Positions 26,113 to 34,950 of a DNA stretch of 64,000 bases are shown piece after piece. The position numbers were made by a program, and so were the translations under genes. Position 1 is the first letter of the stretch, and each line of letters starts with the position of its first letter. The DNA lies in assembly GCF_946998875.1 (NCBI RefSeq), contig NZ_CAMQAY010000002.1, positions 62,001 through 126,000 of the forward strand, in the 5' to 3' direction. Below the pieces are notes generated by a model. It saw nothing but the letters and a program-made list of their open reading frames with translations. It made no database searches and was not told where the DNA came from. The DNA is from an uncultured Peptoniphilus sp. (GTDB lineage Bacteria; Bacillota; Clostridia; Tissierellales; Peptoniphilaceae).

Positions 26113-26164
26113 CCTCCTGTTAATTTGTGTTTTGGTAAACCACAAATTTATTTTAACACGGAGG
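26113..26164 (-). promoter_or_regulatory. tnpA leader stem-loop sequestering the ribosome binding site
   Basis: In the transcript CCTCC (26160-26164) pairs with the Shine-Dalgarno GGAGG (26113-26117). The stem continues through TGTT/AACA (26155-26158 with 26118-26121) and the perfect 8-bp AATTTGTG/CACAAATT (26141-26148 with 26122-26129), with small bulges. Known IS200 elements repress tnpA translation with this type of leader hairpin. Confidence 0.75.
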
Positions 26165-26283
26165 TATTTTTTTATTTGTTTTTCATCGCTAAAGCTAAAT
26201 TGAACCCCCGGTCCAACCGGGGGTATTCTAATTACAAAAACCACCGGCTACGCGGTGGATTTTTATTCATGCTAAAGCGTACA

Positions 26284-26334
26284 AAAATAAGCTCAGCAGC
26301 TGATGTTAAAGACATTGCTGTCTGAGCTTATTTT
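26284..26334 (-). terminator. Terminator at the end of the defence operon
   Basis: A 13-bp inverted repeat (26284-26296 with 26322-26334), continued by partial inner pairing, ending in a T-rich run on both strands. It lies 90 bp past the gajB stop codon and just outside the IS200 end. The 26335-26423 gap shows nothing else. Confidence 0.75.
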
Positions 26335-26423
26335 GTTTTATTTGAGAATGTTTTATGGATCATATAATGATCATCAAGCTTCGATATTTATTTATAAATA
26401 CAACTTCCTGCTACACTCTATTA

Positions 26424-28340
26424 TCATCTGCAATCAACTATATTCCAATTTAAGAAGGCGTTCTTAGATTTTATGTATGTAGATTCTTGCACCGCTAAAC
26501 ATAGTAATTTACTTGGGCGGCTCATACCAACATAAACGCACTTACGACTACGTTCTACATCTGCTCCTTTACCTAATGTTCCAACTCCTAAATATGGCAA
26601 TACACGTTTTATATCTGATGAACGATTTTTCTCGGTTTCCACATATAATGTTGCATCATGAGTTTCACCCTTAACACCATGAACTGTATCAAATACAATT
26701 TTTCTCTTGTAAACTTCATCAAAAATAATATTATCCTGTGACTTACAATCAGTCTTTAGAATTAATTTATCCATATAAAAAGAAGGAATTTTTGAAAACA
26801 CATCCGTTTCATTGCATTCTTTACCTATAATTTCATTTGCTAAGTCAACTATTGCATAATTTATTTCATCAACATTACAATTTCGCATTATAGATAACTT
26901 AACCAAACAATCCGTATATAAATCATAATACTTATCAAGAAGAATCTTTCTTATAGAGATTATCGTATATTTAGAATCTGATTCAGAATCAATTATTCCC
27001 ATAAACTCAAACAGTTTACATAAAATTATTCGAACTTCTTTTTCGACTAAATAGAGTTTCCCTTTTTCTAATTCGTTCGCAATCATATAAATATGATTCC
27101 AATATCTATTCAAATTTCTTATATTTTGTTTCGAATCAAATCCATCCCAATAATCTCCAATTTTCAATCCTTTTAATTCTTCACGTTTTACGAGACCTAT
27201 AACTTTATAGACACCATTTGAATCATATAAATTGTATTGATTTAGTACATTAATAAATGACTCAATAACTTTATTCCTTGAATCATCATTAAAAACAATC
27301 AACGTTGGGATATATTTCAAGAACCCCTTTGATGATTTTATTTCTCGATTACCGGTTCTTAGATTTACCAAAAAATCAGCAATTTCTTGTCCATATCTAT
27401 TAGAACAGAACATTTCAATACAATCTTCATCTGGAATCCATCCTATTTCTTGACTATTTTCAGAACTATATATAGCCTGATCAGGATCTCCTATATGAAT
27501 TACACAAGTTTTGTTTTTATCAAACAGCTTATTCAAAACTTTTCGTTGTAATAAATCGCAATCCTGATATTCATCTACAAATACATATTGAAATCTTTGA
27601 GAAAATAAGTCTGTATATTGTGATGACAAATTCGAAATTGCTTCCGTTGCATATTTATAAGCGTCAGAATAAGTAATGATTCCTTCCTCTTTTAATAATG
27701 ATTCTTTTGCTTGAATATATTGACTTGCAGAAGCAGAATTTTTCCCTGCAATAGCTCGATTTTGCCCTCTAACAAACAACCCATCATTATCAAAATATAA
27801 ATTTTGAATATAGTCTACTTGTGTACCAACATTATTAGAACCATTTTTAACTTTATACTTTATGAAATAACGTAAGCTCTGATACGGGGACGTCCTACGT
27901 TTATCACTCCAAATCAAATTATAAAAATAATTTGCATATGTGCTATCATCAACCACTTGTATAGAAGTTTTTGTTATATTCCTTAAATATGGCTTTGTAA
28001 CATATTGATCAATGAAAGATTGTATTGTTCCAACATAATTTGGATAGCTCATTAGCTTATCAGCATATCTATTTAATTTTGTTTTTATTTCATTAACCGC
28101 AACGTTTGTATGTGATAAAACGCATACCCCTATTCCGTCTGGAAAAGGCATTCTTTCAGCTAATATCTTGAGCTTTGCTAAAAGGACGGTTGTTTTACCA
28201 CTCCCTGGACAAGCCACAATTTCAGATGAGTTCCAACAACGAATGACATTTATCGCATCTTCAGGAAAATAACATGATTTAGGAAGCAAAACTTTTTCTA
28301 CATCTTTTATTTCATCGTCCGAGATATACATATCACCCAT
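26424..28340 (-). CDS. gajB: GajB-like UvrD-family helicase (Gabija)
   Basis: A 638-residue superfamily 1 helicase. Walker A is CPGSGKTT (44-51); motif II VFVDEYQDCD is near residue 250; motif III HIGDPDQAIY follows; motif VI KCVYVGMSRPSK is near the C-terminus, and VKGETHDATLYVE near residue 560 is the motif V region. The gene directly follows an OLD-family nuclease gene by 19 bp, which together defines Gabija. GajB is thought to sense single-stranded DNA or termini exposed during phage replication and to activate GajA. It is longer than the first described GajB (about 500 residues); the extra part lies mid-protein (about 370-530). Confidence 0.85.
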   Translation of the reverse strand: MGDMYISDDEIKDVEKVLLPKSCYFPEDAINVIRCWNSSEIVACPGSGKTTVLLAKLKILAERMPFPDGIGVCVLSHTNVAVNEIKTKLNRYADKLMSYPNYVGTIQSFIDQYVTKPYLRNITKTSIQVVDDSTYANYFYNLIWSDKRRTSPYQSLRYFIKYKVKNGSNNVGTQVDYIQNLYFDNDGLFVRGQNRAIAGKNSASASQYIQAKESLLKEEGIITYSDAYKYATEAISNLSSQYTDLFSQRFQYVFVDEYQDCDLLQRKVLNKLFDKNKTCVIHIGDPDQAIYSSENSQEIGWIPDEDCIEMFCSNRYGQEIADFLVNLRTGNREIKSSKGFLKYIPTLIVFNDDSRNKVIESFINVLNQYNLYDSNGVYKVIGLVKREELKGLKIGDYWDGFDSKQNIRNLNRYWNHIYMIANELEKGKLYLVEKEVRIILCKLFEFMGIIDSESDSKYTIISIRKILLDKYYDLYTDCLVKLSIMRNCNVDEINYAIVDLANEIIGKECNETDVFSKIPSFYMDKLILKTDCKSQDNIIFDEVYKRKIVFDTVHGVKGETHDATLYVETEKNRSSDIKRVLPYLGVGTLGKGADVERSRKCVYVGMSRPSKLLCLAVQESTYIKSKNAFLNWNIVDCR

Positions 28341-28359
28341 TCAATCATCATTCCTTTCC

Positions 28360-30273
28360 TTAATCACCATTATTAACTGAATATTTTATAGCATCCACTA
28401 AGTATTTAAGATAAGGATCATCTATGATTTTTTTCTTTAATGTTTGTTTTTTAATGCTATCAATTTCATGTTGGTATAAATCAAGATCAAACATATCTAA
28501 TTCTGTAATACCTTCAGGAGAAATGGAAATACTTATTTTTATCAATGCTGCGAAGCATTGAGCAACAATTGCCTTTAAACCACTCTTACCTGAACCATCT
28601 AACATCAACTGGTACATTTCATATGCTTTCTTTGAAGGAGATAGCCCCTCCCATTTCTTTTGATCATTCGCAATCTCTTTTTCGATTTCCACTATCTTCT
28701 CTTTTGTAAGTGCATATTTATCACTATTTTTTATTTTTTTGCCACAGCGAATTGCTCTATGAAATACATCTTGAAGACAACTTAATGCCAAACAATATTC
28801 TAATGTCCATCTCGGTGTAATATAACCTCGTACAGAACCCTTAGTATATATGCTTTCTTTTCTGACTACCGTTTCTTTTGATTCTTCAATTTTTTCATCA
28901 AAAAACTCTTCTCCACCTTCATTTTTATATTCAGGTTTAATATCACAATCGGTAATAACTGATATAGGAACATTGATATTTTCGCCATTATTTCTTAAAA
29001 AAATCCTGGAAAATCTTAAAAAAGCCGTACTTCCCACATTTACTATAGAAACACCATGTTTTTCAAGTGGACAATCTATAACTTCAGCTAAAACAGGGAG
29101 CAAAAGATTTTCAGCATCGCCTTCAACCATTAAAATTCCTCTTGCAAAAAATAAGTTTGCTTTAGTAGCATCTAAAAATCTTTGTAAAAACAAATAATCT
29201 CCTTTTTCCAATTTAGTATTCTCGTATGACATATCGTAACCTGTTTTATTTTTAAGTAATATCACATTTTTTAGATTTATTTTTGAAGCAAGAATTGTAC
29301 TATGAGTAGATATGATAATTTGTGTACCTGTTCTATCATATTCTTTCTGTAAATAATCTATTAATCTAAGTTGGGCTTGTGGATGCAGATGAGCTTCTAA
29401 TTCTTCAATTAGAGCTAATCTTAATCCTCCCGAAGTGTCAGAATTTAACAACAATAACTCAGCTGCAATAAATAATAAATTCAGTTCTCCTAATCCCGGA
29501 TTTATTTCTGAAACAACTAATGAAAGGCTCTCTAATATTTTTTTTAATTGAATATCAGCAACTTTTACCTGTGCTTCCGATGCAGTATCAGGAACATTGA
29601 AAGATGATAAACTATTTTTTATATTATTCAAAACAATTTTACCTTCTTCTTTAGTAAAATAGTATTCTATATCCTGATTAGCTTTTAAAAGAATGTCTTT
29701 TAGTTTATGTTCTTCCTTGTTAACAAATAAAGAATGCCCTGATAATATCTGTGCTAATCTTGAGTTTCTACCAGATCTCATTTCTCGTTCGGCATCTCTT
29801 AGTGGTTTTAAATACACGGTTTTAAGTAATTCTTTTGCTTTTCCGTCTAAAACAATACCGTCTTCAAGAGAACCTACTCTTAATTCAGAGTAGATTCTAT
29901 TCTTATCTTTATATGCACGATAACAGAGATGCATAGAATAATTAGTTTTCTCTCCACAATGTTCAAAACATAAATATTCAATAAAGTTTTTTGCCTCATT
30001 TTGAGAAAAACTATCAATTACACATTTGACTCTAAATTCATTTACCTCATTTCCATTTTCATCTACATAAAAATCTTCATCTGTTGGGCGAACATATTCA
30101 TTGCTCTGAGTAAGAAGAACAAGTTTAAGTGAATCAATAATAGCTGTTTTTCCCGAATCATTCTCGCCAATAAGAGCATTTAAACCTTTATGAAACGAAA
30201 CTGACAACCCCGGCAAATCACCTTCCGACTTAAACTGTCTAAAATTGTAGAGCTCCAATTTTGAAACAATCAT
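28360..30273 (-). CDS. gajA: GajA-like OLD-family ATPase-TOPRIM nuclease (Gabija)
   Basis: A 637-residue protein. The N-terminal ABC-type ATPase has Walker A GENDSGKT (36-43), Walker B LALIEELEAHLHP (286-298) and the STHS switch (322-325). The TOPRIM nuclease follows, with E384-G-D386 and ITDCD (D442, D444). OLD-family nuclease with UvrD neighbour is the Gabija arrangement, in which GajA nicks DNA when nucleotide levels fall. The ATG is preceded by AAGGAGG. It follows the res gene by 42 bp on the same strand, so it probably shares its transcript. Confidence 0.88.
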   Translation of the reverse strand: MIVSKLELYNFRQFKSEGDLPGLSVSFHKGLNALIGENDSGKTAIIDSLKLVLLTQSNEYVRPTDEDFYVDENGNEVNEFRVKCVIDSFSQNEAKNFIEYLCFEHCGEKTNYSMHLCYRAYKDKNRIYSELRVGSLEDGIVLDGKAKELLKTVYLKPLRDAEREMRSGRNSRLAQILSGHSLFVNKEEHKLKDILLKANQDIEYYFTKEEGKIVLNNIKNSLSSFNVPDTASEAQVKVADIQLKKILESLSLVVSEINPGLGELNLLFIAAELLLLNSDTSGGLRLALIEELEAHLHPQAQLRLIDYLQKEYDRTGTQIIISTHSTILASKINLKNVILLKNKTGYDMSYENTKLEKGDYLFLQRFLDATKANLFFARGILMVEGDAENLLLPVLAEVIDCPLEKHGVSIVNVGSTAFLRFSRIFLRNNGENINVPISVITDCDIKPEYKNEGGEEFFDEKIEESKETVVRKESIYTKGSVRGYITPRWTLEYCLALSCLQDVFHRAIRCGKKIKNSDKYALTKEKIVEIEKEIANDQKKWEGLSPSKKAYEMYQLMLDGSGKSGLKAIVAQCFAALIKISISISPEGITELDMFDLDLYQHEIDSIKKQTLKKKIIDDPYLKYLVDAIKYSVNNGD

Positions 30274-30315
30274 ATGACTCCTCCTTCTATATGTTTTTTT
30301 AAGACGATTGATGTT

Positions 30316-33204
30316 TTACATTTCTATTTGTTCATATTGAACTCTATTATCAATTAAGTATTTAAAACTAGAATTCAAGCGTACTTCATCGTGTGAAATC
30401 AATACATAGCTCCAAGGCTTTCCTTCGTTTTCAGCATTCCATTCAGAAACGGCTTTGCAATATTCTTTTGCAGCCTTTGCTTTTTCAATGACATCTTTAC
30501 TCTTAAGCTCATTACTTGCTTTTGTTTCGACCATAAAAATGCCCTCAGTAGTTTCTACAATGAAGTCAGGTTCATATCTACTCATACCACCCGGACCGTA
30601 ATAAATATTAAACTGTTTTGGTGAAGGTCTCATCCATTTATCTACCGCAGTATCGTTTTCAAGTACGATTGCAAATCTACGTTCTGTATCACTATCAAAT
30701 TTATATAATGTGTGACAAGCTTTCTTAAAGCCATTAAATACTTTCGAACGAACTTCACTTGCTGGCATAGTTGCTCTTAAATCGTATATTTCATCAGATT
30801 TAATTTTTCCACCAAAACCAGTTTCAATACGAGAGAATGGTCGCATTTCTGTAGCACGATATTTAACTTCATTCGTATAGAAATGCTGCATCATTTGAGC
30901 ATAAATTAAATCAGCAATAGTTGTTTGACGCTGATACATAACCTCTACTGCATCTTCTTCTGATAAGTATGTACAGAAATGAGCCTTTGCTTCACCTACA
31001 AGTTTATAAAGTAAGTCAGCACAAGGTGAATAATCTACATTCTCATGGACGATGATATGTCTTACTATCTCGTTCTCAGCTGAATCCACTCTTGTTGTTG
31101 CTGCAATCTCAGGAGTATGTTCAAAAGTTTCTCCTCCTTCTCGAAGTTCAGTACCAAGCATAGCTTGACTTGATGGATGCCAATTCATGTTCCTTGTTTC
31201 CAAATCAAAATCCACAAAACCTCGTTTTACTTCATTAAAAGGCTGAACAACAGTTTGTGGTATCGGAATAACACAATTAGTTAACGCTTGAACACAGGTT
31301 TCAATTGCTTTTTCAACAACTGATGTTAATGTTTTCGGTTGCAAGTTCATATGTGGGAATTGCCTGATGGTTTCTGCCACAACAGTCTTATGAATAGCTT
31401 CTCGTATTTCCGGATCTTTCACAGCATTAAAAGTTTTAATCTGGCGATTTAACTCTGTAACACTCTTTGAAGTATATGAAGCAACAAACTGGGCAACTTC
31501 TTTTACCTGTTCTTCGACTTTTGTTCTTTCCTGTTCTGTAGTAGCTGCATAGGTAGGTGTTTCCATCAATGTAAAAGCTAATTGTTCTGTAAAACTTACA
31601 TCTTCAACAATTTTGTCGTAAGTTGTAGGCATTTCAATTGTTTCTTTTGGACCTTCTGTTTGTGGATCAGTTTCGTCAATATAATATATTTTTCTAACAA
31701 GCGATTCCGGATCATTTGCTAAATTTATAATAGCTTCATATTTATCATGGCTCACAATAGATAGACGGTCAACTTGGTCAACACCAGTGCGTTCACCATA
31801 TGGAAGACGAAGTCCACGTCCAATTGTTTGTTCAGTTAAAGTCTCAGAGGCTGATGCACGCAATGGGATAATAGTATAAAGGTTTGTTACATCCCAACCT
31901 TCTTTTAGCATATTAACATGGATAACAATTTCAATCTTATTCTCTGGATTTTCTAACGACAACAGCTGTTCAATGTTTTCGTCTTTTTCAGCACCTCGCT
32001 GTGCAGAGTTGATTTCCATAACTTTATCTGCATAGTAACCATTAAAGAAATCATTTGATTTTATATACTTCATTATTTCCTTAGAATGGTCAGTATCTCT
32101 AGCAACCACTAGAACAAAAGGCTTTACAACAGGTTTATTGAATGTACGAGCGTAAATTTCAAGCTTACTCTTAGTATCTTCATGCAAGCGAAGACCATCA
32201 TTTAATTTCTCATGGTCAAGCTGTTCTGCTGTATATTCTTCTGGTCTAAAATCCTTACGAGTAAAGACAGCTGGAACTTTAACATATTTTTCATCATTCA
32301 ATGCATGAGCAAGAGAATATTCGTAAATAACATTTTTAAATGGTATTTTCTTTGAACCTTTTTGAATCTGTGGTGTTGCTGTCAGTTCCACACCAAGAAT
32401 AGGACGAAGTTCATTGATAACATCAAAGCTCTTGTCTGCATGATAGTGATGACTTTCATCCATGAATATACATAAATCAGGAAGAAATTTAAGATATGAA
32501 AAAAAAGATTCACCAAGCACTTCGCTTAATCTTTTAATTCTTGCAGGTTGTCCAGCTTTTACTTTACTATCTGAGTTCAGCTTTGAAATATTAAATACAT
32601 TGATTGTAACATCATTAACAAATGACTTTATTTGTCTGAACTCATCATAGTTTTCACCATCTACAATACGTGGTGGAACAACAAATAAATCCAATCCTTT
32701 AAATACATACTTAGGATTCGATGGGTTTCCAAGGTCTGCCTTTAATTTTCTATAAATTGTAAGATTTGGTGCCATTACAAAAAAGTTTTTAATACCTTTT
32801 TCATAGCGAAGATATGCAATACAAGCACCCATAAGTCTTGTTTTACCAATCCCTGTCGCTAAAGCAAAACATACAGAAGGAAAATCTCTTTCAAAAGAAC
32901 CTAGTGTTTTAAAATACTCTTGAGCGTTTCTTAAATCATCTGCATAAAAGTCTGAAGCCATCATCGACGCTTTGTCATGAAGAAACTTATCTTTCTTTTC
33001 AAGGGTTGGAAGTGCATTATATCCTTCTTTATTTTCTGCAATAATTTGCTGCATTGTTGTAGGATTTTTTTGCAAGCTGATAATATCACATAATTTCGCA
33101 AAGTAATCTAAGCTCTGCTCCTGTGGCGGACGCAGAGCAAGAACATTACTTATATACTTAGAATGATAAGTATAATATCTTTCGGTATAGGATTCTTTAA
33201 TCAT
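30316..33204 (-). CDS. Type III-like restriction enzyme subunit (Res) with helicase and nuclease domains
   Basis: A 962-residue superfamily 2 translocase: ATGIGKTR (116-123), DESHH near residue 250, and the C-terminal helicase motifs LKEGWDV and EQTIGRGLRLPYG. The last 90 residues form a PD-(D/E)xK nuclease: D880, then E893-T-K895 (VETKAS). The ATG at 33204 is chosen for the GAGGAGG before it; it overlaps the mod stop codon by 8 nt (ATGATTAA), showing translational coupling. In type III systems Res acts with Mod on unmethylated sites. Confidence 0.9.
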   Translation of the reverse strand: MIKESYTERYYTYHSKYISNVLALRPPQEQSLDYFAKLCDIISLQKNPTTMQQIIAENKEGYNALPTLEKKDKFLHDKASMMASDFYADDLRNAQEYFKTLGSFERDFPSVCFALATGIGKTRLMGACIAYLRYEKGIKNFFVMAPNLTIYRKLKADLGNPSNPKYVFKGLDLFVVPPRIVDGENYDEFRQIKSFVNDVTINVFNISKLNSDSKVKAGQPARIKRLSEVLGESFFSYLKFLPDLCIFMDESHHYHADKSFDVINELRPILGVELTATPQIQKGSKKIPFKNVIYEYSLAHALNDEKYVKVPAVFTRKDFRPEEYTAEQLDHEKLNDGLRLHEDTKSKLEIYARTFNKPVVKPFVLVVARDTDHSKEIMKYIKSNDFFNGYYADKVMEINSAQRGAEKDENIEQLLSLENPENKIEIVIHVNMLKEGWDVTNLYTIIPLRASASETLTEQTIGRGLRLPYGERTGVDQVDRLSIVSHDKYEAIINLANDPESLVRKIYYIDETDPQTEGPKETIEMPTTYDKIVEDVSFTEQLAFTLMETPTYAATTEQERTKVEEQVKEVAQFVASYTSKSVTELNRQIKTFNAVKDPEIREAIHKTVVAETIRQFPHMNLQPKTLTSVVEKAIETCVQALTNCVIPIPQTVVQPFNEVKRGFVDFDLETRNMNWHPSSQAMLGTELREGGETFEHTPEIAATTRVDSAENEIVRHIIVHENVDYSPCADLLYKLVGEAKAHFCTYLSEEDAVEVMYQRQTTIADLIYAQMMQHFYTNEVKYRATEMRPFSRIETGFGGKIKSDEIYDLRATMPASEVRSKVFNGFKKACHTLYKFDSDTERRFAIVLENDTAVDKWMRPSPKQFNIYYGPGGMSRYEPDFIVETTEGIFMVETKASNELKSKDVIEKAKAAKEYCKAVSEWNAENEGKPWSYVLISHDEVRLNSSFKYLIDNRVQYEQIEM

Positions 33205-34936
33205 CTTCCCATTCCTCCTCATCAATTATTGGAATATCAACAACATTAAGGTTATAGTTATCTACTCCATATTCACATTTATCAAGGACAGATTGTGGAA
33301 TCTTTTTCACTTGAATATTATCATAACGTTTATCAAGTCCAATATCAAAAGCCGGAGCACAAATAAGTAGCGTTTCCATCATTCCCAAGTCTGAATAAAT
33401 GCTATCAAGCATCTTTGAATCCATATAATTTGTAGTTACATAGATATAGCTTTTGTCTTGACTATAACCTTGTTTCCAAAATACATCTGGATCAGGTGAG
33501 TAATTATATCCATTCAATTTTGCAATAGCTGCTATGAGCATATTTAAGTTATACTTACTTGAAATGACAGGATTACCGTATTTGTCTTTTTCAATAAGAG
33601 AAGGAGCAAGTTCATAAAACTTATATCCTCCACCACCTTGCCAATTCACATCTTTAGTAATACCACCATTATCTGTTCCATCAATCACAGCATTTAAACG
33701 TGGTATGCAATGTGTATAACAATGTTCTCCTAGCTCTATTCCAATCCATTTCCTATTTAATTTATGTGCTGTTGCCGATGTCGTTCCGGAACCCAAGAAT
33801 GAATCTAGTACAATATCTCCGTCAACAGACAACATTTCTATAATTCTACCCACTAAACTTTCTGGTTTTTTACCATTAGGGAATTGGACATTACCCTCTT
33901 TTGTAAGGTTATTGTATTGAATATCATCCCAAAGATTACCTGAATTATCTAATTTATAGATAAGTTTACCATCGGTATCTACTACATCTTTAAGCCAAGC
34001 AACAAGGTTATTGTCTTTGTAGTAAAATCGAGTAAGTTTACCAGCATTTTTCCCTTTAATTGGCGTATACTCAATACTAAACATGCCTTTACCACCAAAT
34101 TCTTCGGTTTCTTCTATTACTTTCGTTCTAATAGATGTCTGTGCATTCGTAGTTCTAAGTATTTTTTCAATATAAGAATAATAAGCCTTTTTTGTATTAC
34201 CATCAAATTCGTCTTTGGCTATTTGATTAACTGACACAAATTCAAAATTTTCATGTTTGTAAAGCTTAATCATATCGCCATTTCCAGCTGGAAATTCTTT
34301 AACAAAGTCTCCATCATCTATTCTTTTAAGTACAGTTGTATATTTCCAACTTTTTCCTTGATCCTCATAACTTTGGATATAATCCATAAGCTCTTGCTTT
34401 TTCTGTGGAACAACATTGAGTTTAAATGACTCCAAATCTTTTGCGTAAAGAAGTATATATTCAACATTGTCTTGAAGGCTTTTTCCAAGGTTACTACCAC
34501 TAACTCCCGCTACTTTTGTTTTAACAGAGATAGTATTAATATGATTTTTTCTTGTAAACACTTCATCCATCAAAACTTTTAAATAAGCCATTTCAACATT
34601 ATCAATTTGTACACAAATTGCACCCTCTGGAGCTAGAAGATTTTTTAATATTTCCAAACGAGACTTCATCAACTTCAGCCAAATAGAGTGTTCTAAATTA
34701 TCATCATAATGTTCAAAAGCTGCACCAGTATTATAGGGCGGATCTATATAAATACATTTTACTTTCCCTGTATATTGTTGTTCCAATGCTTTTAAAGCAA
34801 GTAAATTATCTCCATGAATGAGCATATTTTCCGTATTAGGATCTCCATAATCTTTTGAAGGCTCATGAAGTAATATACGAGGTTCTACAGCCGGTTCTTT
34901 GCCTTTTCCAATCCAAGTAATTTCTAATTTTTGCAT
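33197..34936 (-). CDS. Type III-like Mod, beta-class adenine methyltransferase
   Basis: A 579-residue N6-adenine methyltransferase. The catalytic motif DPPY is at 65-68 and the AdoMet motif FLGSGTT at 380-386. This order defines the beta class, with the target recognition region between (about 130-360). The recognition sequence cannot be read from the protein. It is 14 bp downstream of the SNF2 helicase gene and overlaps res. It protects host DNA and presumably targets Res. Confidence 0.92.
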   Translation of the reverse strand: MQKLEITWIGKGKEPAVEPRILLHEPSKDYGDPNTENMLIHGDNLLALKALEQQYTGKVKCIYIDPPYNTGAAFEHYDDNLEHSIWLKLMKSRLEILKNLLAPEGAICVQIDNVEMAYLKVLMDEVFTRKNHINTISVKTKVAGVSGSNLGKSLQDNVEYILLYAKDLESFKLNVVPQKKQELMDYIQSYEDQGKSWKYTTVLKRIDDGDFVKEFPAGNGDMIKLYKHENFEFVSVNQIAKDEFDGNTKKAYYSYIEKILRTTNAQTSIRTKVIEETEEFGGKGMFSIEYTPIKGKNAGKLTRFYYKDNNLVAWLKDVVDTDGKLIYKLDNSGNLWDDIQYNNLTKEGNVQFPNGKKPESLVGRIIEMLSVDGDIVLDSFLGSGTTSATAHKLNRKWIGIELGEHCYTHCIPRLNAVIDGTDNGGITKDVNWQGGGGYKFYELAPSLIEKDKYGNPVISSKYNLNMLIAAIAKLNGYNYSPDPDVFWKQGYSQDKSYIYVTTNYMDSKMLDSIYSDLGMMETLLICAPAFDIGLDKRYDNIQVKKIPQSVLDKCEYGVDNYNLNVVDIPIIDEEEWEDD

Positions 34937-34950
34937 TTGAAATTCCTCCG

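Larger units (their letters stand above)
25541..26270 (-). mobile_element. IS200/IS605-family element (IS200 type, tnpA only)
   Basis: About 0.73 kb. Each end carries an imperfect palindrome: CCACCGGCGTAGCCGGTGG at 25549-25567 and a one-base-shorter version at 26241-26258. Both are flanked by ATAAAAAT in mirror orientation. Internal hairpins lie at 25580-25592, 25637-25651 and 26205-26223. There is no tnpB. IS200-type elements move as single strands by folding such terminal hairpins. The exact ends are inferred from the symmetry. Confidence 0.8.
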
